64,000 nt of DNA, from the NCBI RefSeq assembly GCF_026385505.1, contig NZ_JANIDV010000005.1, positions 1 through 64,000 of the forward strand. The letters are read 5' to 3'. Source of the stretch: Bombella dulcis (GTDB taxonomy: Bacteria > Pseudomonadota > Alphaproteobacteria > Acetobacterales > Acetobacteraceae). The notes beneath the pieces were generated by a model that had not been told where the DNA came from, ran no database searches, and saw only the letters and a list, made by a program, of their open reading frames with translations. Below, in pieces: positions 9,612-17,031 of the stretch (position 1 is the first letter of the stretch; each line of letters opens with the position of its first letter). The position numbers and the translations under genes were made by a program.

Positions 9612-9707
9612 GGGAGATCGGCCCTGGGCGGTTGACCTGCAAACCCGGTCAGGCCCGGAAGGGAGCAGCCGTAGCAGGTTCATATCGGGTCGGGTGTCCG
9701 GTCTCCT
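9612..9707 (+). ncRNA. ffs: Signal recognition particle RNA (4.5S type)
   Basis: The conserved apical domain of bacterial SRP RNA is plain: GGTCAGGCCCGGAAGGGAGC followed by AGCC (about 9648-9670), with the GGAA tetraloop and the asymmetric loop that binds Ffh. Flanking arms pair: GGAGA near 9613-9617 with TCTCC at 9702-9706, and GACCTGC with GCAGG closer in. The estimated length is about 96 nt; ends are approximate. It lies just upstream of dnaX, a common position in this group. There is no Alu domain, as expected for the short form. Confidence 0.93.
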
Positions 9708-9810
9708 CTGATTGCCATGCAGGCCTCTGGACGCAGGGAGCAGAGCAGGCCGCAGTGCCTCCGGGGCGTCCTTTCCAGACAATGAAAGCTGTGGGAGGCA
9801 CGTTGTAGCC

Positions 9811-11883
9811 GTGAGTGAAGAAGAGATTCCCCTCCCCCCTGAAGGCGGCACCGGTTTTTTCTCCGATACATCCCCTGTCGAGGCGGACCCTTCGCCGGAA
9901 GGTAGCGGCACGCCCTACCGTGTTCTGGCCCGCAAATACCGTCCCCGGACATTTGATGACCTGATCGGTCAGGAAAGTCTTGTCCGCATCCTGCGCCGGG
10001 CTTTTGCCGTGGGACGTGTGGCTCATGCCTTCATGCTGACAGGCGTCCGGGGTGTGGGGAAGACCACCACGGCCCGCATCATCGCCCGTGCCCTGAACTG
10101 TACCGGCGTGGATGGCACAGGCGGCCCGACAGCGGACCCGTGTGGTGTCTGCCCCAACTGCAAAGCGATTCTGGCAGACCGTCATCCGGACGTGCTGGAA
10201 ATGGATGCGGCCTCCCGCACCGGCGTGGATGATGTGAGGGAGATCATCGAGGCCTCCCGCTTCCGGCCCATGCAGGCCCGCATGAAAGTCTTCGTGATTG
10301 ACGAAGTGCACATGCTGTCCCGCAATGCCTTCAATGCCCTGCTGAAAACGCTGGAAGAGCCACCTGCACAGGTCACATTCATCTTTGCCACGACGGAGCT
10401 GCGGAAAGTGCCCGTCACGGTGCTGTCCCGCTGCCAGCGTTTTGATCTCCAGCGTGTGCCACAGACCATGCTGGCCGAGCATTTTGCCCGCATCGCCAGA
10501 AAAGAAGGGGCCGAACTGGAAGAGGGTGCTCTGGCCCTCATTGCCAGGGCCGCTGATGGTTCGGTGCGTGATGGCCTTTCCCTGCTGGATCAGGCCATTG
10601 CGCAGGGGGCGTCTGATACGGCCAGTGTAGCGGACATGCTGGGTCTGGCGGACCGGGGCATGGTGTTCGACCTGCTGGAGGTAGCTCTGCATGGGCAGGT
10701 GGCCTCCGTGCTGGAGATTGCCGGACGGGCCTATGCCCGTGGAGCCGATCTCGGTGTCCTGCTGACGGACCTGATGGACGTGCTTCATCTCCTGTCCCGC
10801 ATCAAGGCCCTGCCGGAGCTGCGTGATGGCCTCGAACTGCCGGAAATGGAGCGTGTCCGTGGCGGGGCGATCGTGGACCATGTGGGGGTCACGGTTCTGG
10901 GGCGGGCATGGCAGCTTCTCCTGAAGGGGCTGGCCGAGGTGGATGCCGCACCGGACCGGCGGCAGGCTGCCGAGATGGTGCTGATCCGTCTCTGTCATGC
11001 CAGTATGCTGCCGACACCGGACAGGCTGATCCGCCAGCTGCAGGAGGTTCCAGCCGGGGCTGCCCGGACGGATGGTGCGCCGCTTCCGCAGGGGCAGGTA
11101 GCGTCATCGGGTCATCAGGGGGCAGCCTTTTCTGCTGGTGGCGGGTCAGCTTCTTCGTCCCGTCCTGTTCCGGCGCAGGGCGGGCATGATGCCGGGCCTT
11201 CAGCGTCCGTGCAGGGGGGTGGGCCAGTGGCCGGAGCGGGAGCAGTCCGGCAGGGCAGCACGGTCCTGAAGCCACAGCTGGCTGAATCCGTGCCGGAGCC
11301 AGTCCCCGCACCGCAGCCGTTACGTCTGGCCACGCATAATGGTACGCCTGTCCAGCCGCAGGAGGAACAGCCTTCCGGAGGTGACATCATACCGCCCATG
11401 CCCCGCAGCTGGCGGGAGCTGGTGGCTCTCGTGGGGCAGCAGAAGGAAGCCCGCCTGCACGGGACGTTGCGGCATCTGGGGCATCCGGTGGAGTTTGCCC
11501 CGCCCCGGCTTGTGCTGCGTCTTGCCGAAAAGGACGGGGAGCAGAAGAGGCAGGCCTTCCGTGCCCTTACGGGTCTTCTGGACAGGCTTTATCCCGGCCG
11601 CTGGCAGGTGATCGCTTCAGAAGAGCAGGGTGAACCGACACTGGACGAGCAGGGGGCGGAAGTCATTGCCCTGCATCAGGACAGGGCAATGCAGCATCCA
11701 CTGGTCCAGGCCATCATGCGGCGTTTCCCGCAGGCGCAGATCGGTGAAGTGCGGGATCATAGTCTGGATGATTACGGCCTTCCGCCGGAAGAGCCGATCG
11801 TGTCCCTGGGGGAGGATGTTCCGCCTGATTTTGAATTTGCCCCGCCAGATGCCGACTATTCTGATGAGGATGAGTTTTACTGA
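9811..11883 (+). CDS. dnaX: DNA polymerase III subunit gamma/tau
   Basis: DnaX is the clamp-loader ATPase and organiser of the replicative polymerase. From the GTG start, residues 35-60 read PYRVLARKYRPRTFDDLIGQ, Walker A is GVRGVGKTTT near 78-86, the four-Cys zinc module includes CGVCPNCK, Walker B is VFVIDEVHML, and the sensor segment TTELRKVPVTVLSRCQRFD follows. A Gly/Ala/Ser/Pro-rich linker precedes the C-terminal tau domain (SWRELVALVGQQKEARLHG). I preferred GTG at 9811 because GGAGG lies 12 nt upstream; an in-frame TTG at 9712 overlaps the area just past SRP RNA and has no support. I saw no A AAA AAG site for gamma production. ybaB and recR follow. Confidence 0.95.
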   Translation: MSEEEIPLPPEGGTGFFSDTSPVEADPSPEGSGTPYRVLARKYRPRTFDDLIGQESLVRILRRAFAVGRVAHAFMLTGVRGVGKTTTARIIARALNCTGVDGTGGPTADPCGVCPNCKAILADRHPDVLEMDAASRTGVDDVREIIEASRFRPMQARMKVFVIDEVHMLSRNAFNALLKTLEEPPAQVTFIFATTELRKVPVTVLSRCQRFDLQRVPQTMLAEHFARIARKEGAELEEGALALIARAADGSVRDGLSLLDQAIAQGASDTASVADMLGLADRGMVFDLLEVALHGQVASVLEIAGRAYARGADLGVLLTDLMDVLHLLSRIKALPELRDGLELPEMERVRGGAIVDHVGVTVLGRAWQLLLKGLAEVDAAPDRRQAAEMVLIRLCHASMLPTPDRLIRQLQEVPAGAARTDGAPLPQGQVASSGHQGAAFSAGGGSASSSRPVPAQGGHDAGPSASVQGGGPVAGAGAVRQGSTVLKPQLAESVPEPVPAPQPLRLATHNGTPVQPQEEQPSGGDIIPPMPRSWRELVALVGQQKEARLHGTLRHLGHPVEFAPPRLVLRLAEKDGEQKRQAFRALTGLLDRLYPGRWQVIASEEQGEPTLDEQGAEVIALHQDRAMQHPLVQAIMRRFPQAQIGEVRDHSLDDYGLPPEEPIVSLGEDVPPDFEFAPPDADYSDEDEFY

Positions 11884-11934
11884 AACAGGGGCTGTCATGG
11901 TTCCGGTTCAGTTCTGTAACCAAGGAGTGACGTA

Positions 11935-12258
11935 ATGAAGAATCTTGCTGGCATGATGAAGCAGGCGACCCAGATGCAGGCCCGCATGAAGGAGGTTCAG
12001 GCGAAGCTGGAATCGGCAGAGGTGGAAGGTGAGGCCGGTAACGGGCTGGTGCGGCTGATCCTGACGGGGAAAGGTGCACTCAAGACCCTCACCATCGACC
12101 CCAAGCTGGCGGACCCGGACGACATGGAAACCATGCAGGACTTGATCCTTGCCGCCTTTGCTGATGCCCGCAGGAAGACGGAGGCCATGAGCAAGGAAGA
12201 GATGAAGAAGGTCACGGGTGGCCTCCAGCTGCCACCGGGCATGGACTTTCCGTTCTGA
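11935..12258 (+). CDS. ybaB: YbaB/EbfC family nucleoid-associated protein
   Basis: This small DNA-binding protein (107 aa) is usually encoded between dnaX and recR, as here. It begins MKNLAGMMKQATQMQ, has the coiled-coil-like amphipathic first helix, the central GEAGNGLVRLILTGKGALKTL strands and the C-terminal EEMKKVTGGLQLPPGM. A good ribosome binding site (AAGGAG) precedes the ATG. It forms dimers that bind DNA in relatives; its exact role in recombination or nucleoid structure is not settled. Confidence 0.95.
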   Translation: MKNLAGMMKQATQMQARMKEVQAKLESAEVEGEAGNGLVRLILTGKGALKTLTIDPKLADPDDMETMQDLILAAFADARRKTEAMSKEEMKKVTGGLQLPPGMDFPF

Positions 12259-12284
12259 AGCAGGAGAGAGGGTGAGGGTCTGAC

Positions 12285-12881
12285 GTGCGCATAAGCCCTG
12301 AAATTGAAACCCTGATTTCCCGTCTGGCCCGTCTGCCCGGTCTTGGTCCCCGTTCAGCCCGCCGGGCGGCACTGGCCCTGCTCCAGGCCCCGGAGACACG
12401 TCTCCAGCCGCTGATTGCGGCCATGCAGGAAGCAGCCCGGTCGATTCATACCTGCCCGCAATGCGGCAATCTGGACAGCTGCACGCCCTGTTCCCTCTGT
12501 GCGGACCCGCAGCGTGATCCCTCCGTCATCTGTGTGGTGGAGAGTGTGGGTGATCTCTGGGCACTGGAGCGGGCCGGGATGCATCGGGGGCGGTATCAGG
12601 TGCTGGGCGGTGTGCTGTCTGCCCTTTCCGGCCAGGGGCCGGAAGACCTCAATCTGGCAGGCCTCATGGAACGTGTGCAGTCCGGTGTGGTGGAAGAGGT
12701 CATTCTGGCCCTTGGGGCCACGGTGGACGGGGCGACCACGGCCCACTGGCTACAGGAGAAACTGGCCCCTTATGGTGTGGCAGTAAGCCGCCTGGGGCAT
12801 GGTGTCCCGATGGGCGGTGCGCTGGATGTGTTGGATGAAGGCACGCTGGCGGCGGCCCTGTCTTCCCGGAAGGTTCTGTAG
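12285..12881 (+). CDS. recR: Recombination protein RecR
   Basis: RecR works with RecF/RecO to load RecA at gaps. The protein (198 aa) has the helix-hairpin-helix start [20 protein letters not shown], a four-Cys zinc finger ([16 protein letters not shown]), a TOPRIM core ([20 protein letters not shown]) and the C-terminal Walker-B-like tail [20 protein letters not shown]. Translation starts at GTG 12285. It is the third gene of the dnaX-ybaB-recR run, and the next gene starts 2 bp after its stop. Confidence 0.96.
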   Translation: MRISPEIETLISRLARLPGLGPRSARRAALALLQAPETRLQPLIAAMQEAARSIHTCPQCGNLDSCTPCSLCADPQRDPSVICVVESVGDLWALERAGMHRGRYQVLGGVLSALSGQGPEDLNLAGLMERVQSGVVEEVILALGATVDGATTAHWLQEKLAPYGVAVSRLGHGVPMGGALDVLDEGTLAAALSSRKVL

Positions 12882-12883
12882 AC

Positions 12884-13636
12884 ATGATCGGTCTGTCGCC
12901 TCACATGCCCCGTGTTGCGCTGGTGACGGGCGGGGCACGCCGCCTTGGTCGTGCGATGGTGGAGATGCTGGCCCGTGAAGGGTTTGCCGTGGCCATTCAC
13001 TGTCGCCACAGCCGTGATGAGGCCGAGGCCCTGCTGAAGCATATTGGTGGGCATGGCTGTGTCGTCCAAGCCGATCTGGCCGAGGAAGCGGCTCTGCTGC
13101 CCATGCTGGCGGAAGTCGAGGCCCAACTTGGGCCGGTGGGCGTCCTCATCAATAATGCGTCCGTTTTTGAGCGGGATGAGCTGGGTGACGTGACCCGCCA
13201 GAGCTGGGATGCGCATATGGAGCCGAATCTCCGGGCACCGTTCGTCCTTTCCCAGGCCGTGGCAGACTCCCTGCCGGAAGGGGCTGAAGGGCTGATCCTC
13301 AACATGCTGGATCAAAGGGTCTGGAATCTGACCCCTCATTTTGTCAGCTATACCGTGTCCCGTTCCGCTCTGTGGAGCCTGACCCGCAGCATGGCTCTGG
13401 GGCTGGCTCCCCACATCAGGGTGAACGCCATCGGGCCGGGGCCGGTCCTGCCCGCAGCGGGGCAGTCTCTGGAGCATTTCGAGAGCATGTGTCGCCGCAC
13501 GCCCCTTCAGCGGGGGGCGGACCCGGATGAGATCGCCGCCATTGCCCGTCTGTTCCTGATGCTGCCGTCTGTCACGGGGCAGATGCTGGCTCCTGATGGG
13601 GGGCAGCATCTGAACTGGTCTCCGGTGTCTCCCTGA
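12884..13636 (+). CDS. Short-chain dehydrogenase/reductase, pteridine-reductase-like, atypical active site
   Basis: This is an NAD(P)-dependent SDR. The cofactor loop is ALVTGGARRLGRAM; the RR pattern and CRHS segment resemble FolM/PTR1-type pteridine reductases that prefer NADPH. NNASVF is the NNAG equivalent. The active-site region reads SYTVSRSALWSLTRSMA: Tyr is present, but the usual Lys of YxxxK is Arg (codon CGT near 13361). The C-terminus IGPGPVLPA and DGGQHLNW fit the family. It starts 2 bp after recR with GAAGG upstream. Its last 65 bp overlap the end of the opposite-strand gene ending at 13572. Dihydromonapterin or another pteridine is a possible substrate; this is inference. Confidence 0.8.
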   Translation: MIGLSPHMPRVALVTGGARRLGRAMVEMLAREGFAVAIHCRHSRDEAEALLKHIGGHGCVVQADLAEEAALLPMLAEVEAQLGPVGVLINNASVFERDELGDVTRQSWDAHMEPNLRAPFVLSQAVADSLPEGAEGLILNMLDQRVWNLTPHFVSYTVSRSALWSLTRSMALGLAPHIRVNAIGPGPVLPAAGQSLEHFESMCRRTPLQRGADPDEIAAIARLFLMLPSVTGQMLAPDGGQHLNWSPVSP

Positions 13637-14168
13637 AACCGGGTGCTGAATCCGTATAACGCTCGATCAGATAGGCGAAGCCTTTGCCATCCGTCCTGCG
13701 GTGCAGGATGGCCCGGTTTTCCAGCACGATACCGTTCGGCAGGTCTGCAAAACGGCCGCCCAGCCTCTGGCGGGTGAAATTTCCTTCCCCGACAGCCCTG
13801 CCGAACGGTGTGCGGCCATTGGCCAGTGTCCGGCGGGCCTGTGGCGTCAGACGGTCCGGTAGATACAGGTTCCATGCTTCCGAGCGCATGTCCGTTCCAC
13901 AGAGAAGCTGAACGTGTCGGATGTCCAGCCGTGCCGTGGAGGAGGTTTTCAGGGCCAGCCGGGCGTCCTGCTGCAGGGCTGGTGATGCCTGCCTGTCCAG
14001 CAGGCGTGCCGTGATGGGGGTGGGGCAGTGCTGCTGCAGGGTGGCCGTGGCACTGTCACGTTGGGCCAGTTCATAGGCCAGAGCATCTGCCGTGGTGGGG
14101 CGGGAAGGTATGGCACGGGCCGGTGCCGTGCCGGTCATCAGGATGCCGGCCGCACAGAAAAGCCGCAT
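13572..14168 (-). CDS. Secreted protein of unknown function, possible chorismate-lyase-like fold
   Basis: I do not recognise the gene with certainty. The ATG at 14168 gives 198 aa with a signal peptide (MRLFCAAGILMTGTAPARA). The mature part has helical N-terminal sequence and then LPDRLTPQARRTLANGRTPF, a GRAVGEG segment, ENRAILHRR and AYLIERYTD. That order (LT-G-PLGRAL; NRAxL-G-xYLIERY) recalls the UbiC/chorismate-lyase fold, but no catalytic residue is certain and export argues against that role. An alternative in-frame ATG at 14264 overlaps the FYDLN-protein gene. Oddly, the ATG at 14168 lies in the 3' arm of a terminator-like hairpin, and no Shine-Dalgarno sequence is seen. Confidence 0.55.
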   Translation of the reverse strand: MRLFCAAGILMTGTAPARAIPSRPTTADALAYELAQRDSATATLQQHCPTPITARLLDRQASPALQQDARLALKTSSTARLDIRHVQLLCGTDMRSEAWNLYLPDRLTPQARRTLANGRTPFGRAVGEGNFTRQRLGGRFADLPNGIVLENRAILHRRTDGKGFAYLIERYTDSAPGFRETPETSSDAAPHQEPASAP

Positions 14169-14187
14169 CCGGGCGGGGATGCGGCTT
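14160..14187 (-). terminator. Terminator-like hairpin downstream of the FYDLN-protein gene
   Basis: Perfect 11-bp arms AAGCCGCATCC and GGATGCGGCTT flank a 6-nt loop. On the minus strand the 3' arm runs into TTTTC. It sits 58 bp after the stop of the FYDLN-type gene, a normal place for termination, yet it also contains the probable start codon (14166-14168) of the next gene. Confidence 0.6.
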
Positions 14188-14244
14188 CTGAAAAAGGAAA
14201 GACCTGGCCGGGGGCCGGTCTCTCCATGCAGAGGGGTCTGCCTC

Positions 14245-14562
14245 TTATGAATCGTCGCGGTCATCTTTGTCGGTGGAGACTTCGATGTCCTTGCTGATGT
14301 CATCGTCATCATCCAGATCATCGTCATCGGAGATGACATCATCGTCATCACCGGTGTCGATGTCCACATCATCCTCGTGGTCTTCCTGGGAAAGATTCTT
14401 GTCCTTCTCGTCAGCCAGTTCATCTTCTTTCTTCAGGCGGGAGAGGTTGGTCGGCTGGGTTGTCCCGCATTTCGGGCAGACGGCTGGCACGCGGTTGAGA
14501 TCATAGAAGCGTGCATTACAATCGACGCATGTCCGTTTCAGACCGAGTTCTGGTTTTGCCAT
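14245..14562 (-). CDS. FYDLN-type acidic zinc-ribbon-like protein
   Basis: This is a 105-residue protein beginning MAKPELGLKRTCVDCNARFYDLN, with two CxxC pairs (CVDC and CPKC) that look like a zinc ribbon, followed by a long Asp/Glu-rich tail. This is the conserved alphaproteobacterial family defined by the FYDLN signature and acidic C-terminus. I used the internal ATG at 14562; upstream in-frame residues do not fit the family. The function is unknown; the acidic tail suggests binding to a basic partner. The terminator-like hairpin at 14160-14187 follows. Confidence 0.85.
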   Translation of the reverse strand: MAKPELGLKRTCVDCNARFYDLNRVPAVCPKCGTTQPTNLSRLKKEDELADEKDKNLSQEDHEDDVDIDTGDDDDVISDDDDLDDDDDISKDIEVSTDKDDRDDS

Positions 14563-14789
14563 AATGTTGGAAGCCCGTATTGCCACAGAAAGAGAAGTGT
14601 CTGGGCCATGCCACTGAAATGTCCTGCTGTCAAATATTTCTCCATCCGATGGCAGAAGACGCAAAGTCCTGCCCTGTGGCCTGCTCCCGCAGGCAGAATT
14701 GCAGCATGAAGGGGACAGACTTTTCCTGATGAATGGAGTAATCTGGTCTTACATAGATGATCCACCCTTGAATGATGTGAAGCAGGCTT

Positions 14790-16118
14790 ATGACAGCACA
14801 GCGTCCCTTGACCGTTTCTTCTGCCCGGACCGGGCTGGCAGGGCGGGTTCGTGTTCCCGGAGACAAATCCATCAGCCATCGTGCTTTGATGTTCGCCGCC
14901 CTCGCCGAGGGGCGGACCCATATTTTCGGCCTGCTGGAAGGTGAGGACGTGCTGCGGACGGCAGAAGCCATGCGTGCCCTTGGTGCGAAAGTTGTGCAGA
15001 AGGATGGTTGCTGGATTGTTGATGGCTGTGGCGTAGATGGGCTGAAAGAGCCTTCCGACGTGCTGGACATGGGCAATTCCGGCACGGCAGCCCGGCTGCT
15101 CAGTGGTGTTCTGGCGACACATCCTTTCATGAGCATCATGACGGGCGATGCGTCCCTGCGGAGCCGCCCGATGGGGCGGGTCAGTGTTCCGCTGAGTGAG
15201 ATGGGGGCACGATTCGTCACCCGTGCGGGGCAGAAACTGCCGATGGCCGTGGAAGGAACGGGCAAGGGTAAGCCGCTGCATTATCGTCTGCCGGTGGCCT
15301 CGGCCCAGGTGAAGTCCGCCATTCTTCTGGCGGGCCTGAACTGTGAAGGTGAGACGGTGGTGGAAGAACCCGCCCCGACCCGTGACCATACCGAGAACAT
15401 GCTGCGTCATTTCGGCACGGAGGTGAAGGTTGAGGAGCTGCCTGAGGCCGGACGGCGCATCACGCTGAAAGGCCCGGCCCGTCTGGTCGCACAGGACGTT
15501 CTGGTCCCCGGAGACCCGTCATCAGCCGCTTTCCCGGTTGTGGCGGCCCTGCTCGTGCCGGGATCGGAGATTGTCGTGGAGGCCGTGGGGCAGAATCCGC
15601 TGCGGACTGGCCTGTTCAGGACATTGAAGGAAATGGGGGCGTCCCTTGAAATTCGTGATGAGCGGGTTGAGGGCGGCGAGGTCATCGGGGACCTGCATGT
15701 CCGTGCGGGACGGCTGAAGGCCGTGGATGTGCCCGCCGTGCGGGTGCCGTCCATGATCGACGAATATCCGGTGCTGGCCGTGGCCTGTGCCTTTGCGGAA
15801 GGGACATCCCGCCTGCGGGGTCTTGCCGAGCTGCGGGTGAAGGAGAGCGACCGTCTGGCCTCCACCGTGGCCCTGCTGGAGGCCAACGGGGCAAAAGTGC
15901 ATGTCGAAGGGGATGACCTGATCATCGAAGGGCAGAAGAGCCTGCCCGGTGGTGGAAAGGTGCAGACCCATATGGATCACCGTCTGGCCATGAGTGCCAC
16001 CGTGCTGGGGCTGGCGGCTGAAAAGCCTGTCCATATTGACGATACCGCTTTCATCGAGACCAGCTTCCCCGGTTTCGTGTCCCTGATGAATGGTCTTGGG
16101 GCAGGGCTGGAGGTATGA
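14790..16118 (+). CDS. aroA: 3-phosphoshikimate 1-carboxyvinyltransferase (EPSP synthase)
   Basis: This is the sixth step of the shikimate pathway. It has the N-terminal phosphate-binding LAGRVRVPGDKSISHRALMF, the LDMGNSGTAARLLSGVL loop, the MTGDASLRSRPMGR loop that binds shikimate-3-phosphate and phosphoenolpyruvate, and the C-terminal RVKESDRL and MDHRLAMSATVLGLAA motifs. The length is 442 aa. LAGRVRVPGDK and the Ala in position after NSGTA are of the bacterial glyphosate-tolerant (class II-like) style, though class assignment by eye is tentative. It overlaps cmk by 4 bp (ATGA), indicating translational coupling. Confidence 0.96.
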   Translation: MTAQRPLTVSSARTGLAGRVRVPGDKSISHRALMFAALAEGRTHIFGLLEGEDVLRTAEAMRALGAKVVQKDGCWIVDGCGVDGLKEPSDVLDMGNSGTAARLLSGVLATHPFMSIMTGDASLRSRPMGRVSVPLSEMGARFVTRAGQKLPMAVEGTGKGKPLHYRLPVASAQVKSAILLAGLNCEGETVVEEPAPTRDHTENMLRHFGTEVKVEELPEAGRRITLKGPARLVAQDVLVPGDPSSAAFPVVAALLVPGSEIVVEAVGQNPLRTGLFRTLKEMGASLEIRDERVEGGEVIGDLHVRAGRLKAVDVPAVRVPSMIDEYPVLAVACAFAEGTSRLRGLAELRVKESDRLASTVALLEANGAKVHVEGDDLIIEGQKSLPGGGKVQTHMDHRLAMSATVLGLAAEKPVHIDDTAFIETSFPGFVSLMNGLGAGLEV

Positions 16119-16768
16119 GCAGGCGGGGCATGAAATATCCGGTCATTGCGATTGATGGTCCCGCAGCAGCGGGCAAGGGTACCTTGGCCCGCCAGCTGGC
16201 GGAGGTGCTGGAGCTGCCCTATCTGGATACGGGTCTTCTGTATCGGGCCGTGGCCCGCCGGGTTCTGGATCAGGGGGGCGATCCTGCTCATGACGGGCCG
16301 GAGCAGGCCCGCCAGCTCGTGCCGGAAGACATGCGCCGGACGGACCTGAGGGAGCCGGAGGTGGACAGGGCAGCCTCTGCCGTGGCCCGCCATCCTGAGG
16401 TCCGGGAGGCCCTGCTGGAGCGGCAGCGTCACTTCGGGCGTGCCCGTGGGGCCGTGGTGGATGGGCGTGACATTGGCACGGTCGTGTTCCCCGATGCCTC
16501 CGCAAAGTTTTTCATTACGGCGTCATCTGAGGTCCGGGCGCAGCGGCGGTACATGCAGCGTCACGGGCATCCCTGCACGGACCCGGCGGAGCTGGCGGAG
16601 GAAGTGGCGGCCATCAATGCCCGGGACCAGCAGGATTCCGCCCGTGAGACGGCTCCGCTCCGCCCTGCTGAAGATGCCGTGCAGATCGTCACGGACAGTC
16701 TCGATGCGGCCGGTGTGCTGGAGCGTGTCTGCTCGATTTTGCAGGAGAAGGGCATCATCCGCCGCTGA
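16115..16768 (+). CDS. cmk: Cytidylate kinase
   Basis: The enzyme phosphorylates CMP/dCMP. Features are IDGPAAAGKGTLARQLAEVL (P-loop), YLDTGLLYRAVA (nucleoside binding), VVDGRDIGTVVFPDA (CMP-binding Asp/Arg) and a lid region with RYMQRHG followed by ARDQQDSAR. The length is 217 aa. The ATGA overlap with aroA and the rpsA gene downstream give the common aroA-cmk-rpsA order. No clear rho-independent terminator follows, so some read-through into rpsA is likely. Confidence 0.96.
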   Translation: MSRRGMKYPVIAIDGPAAAGKGTLARQLAEVLELPYLDTGLLYRAVARRVLDQGGDPAHDGPEQARQLVPEDMRRTDLREPEVDRAASAVARHPEVREALLERQRHFGRARGAVVDGRDIGTVVFPDASAKFFITASSEVRAQRRYMQRHGHPCTDPAELAEEVAAINARDQQDSARETAPLRPAEDAVQIVTDSLDAAGVLERVCSILQEKGIIRR

Positions 16769-16783
16769 TTCACATCTTCGGTG

Positions 16784-16847
16784 TTGACAGTTCCCCCTTT
16801 ATGCGTGTTGGTGAGGGGGAATGTGATGCCGTACAGCCCACGGCATC
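16784..16847 (+). promoter_or_regulatory. Two perfect inverted repeats and a consensus -35 in the rpsA leader
   Basis: TTGACA, a perfect -35 hexamer, occurs at 16784-16789, but I could not place a good -10. It is followed by arms TTCCCCCT (16791-16798) / AGGGGGAA (16814-16821) and by arms GATGCCGT (16825-16832) / ACGGCATC (16840-16847). Neither has a T-run, so they look like leader RNA structure rather than terminators. The rpsA start lies 185 bp further on. Confidence 0.4.
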
Positions 16848-17031
16848 GTGAATCCTCATGCCATCCGGGCATGGGGTATCTGTAATGATGACGACTCCCG
16901 CTTCGGGCTGTGGAGCAGGGAGGAGACGCCGTCTTGTCCGGTCCGCTCCGCATTTCTGCTGGCCGGAGGATGCGGCGCATGGCTGGGTGCCGGGCACTGG
17001 CTGCTGCGGCCCCCTGGAATGCTGGAAATAC

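Noticed and set aside
9712..9810. TTG start 33 codons upstream for dnaX
   Set aside because: Begins just past SRP RNA, without a ribosome binding site or family-like residues; GTG 9811 has GGAGG.
9811..11883. Programmed frameshift for gamma subunit in dnaX
   Set aside because: Looked for A AAA AAG in the region after the ATPase domain; none found, so no short gamma form is predicted.
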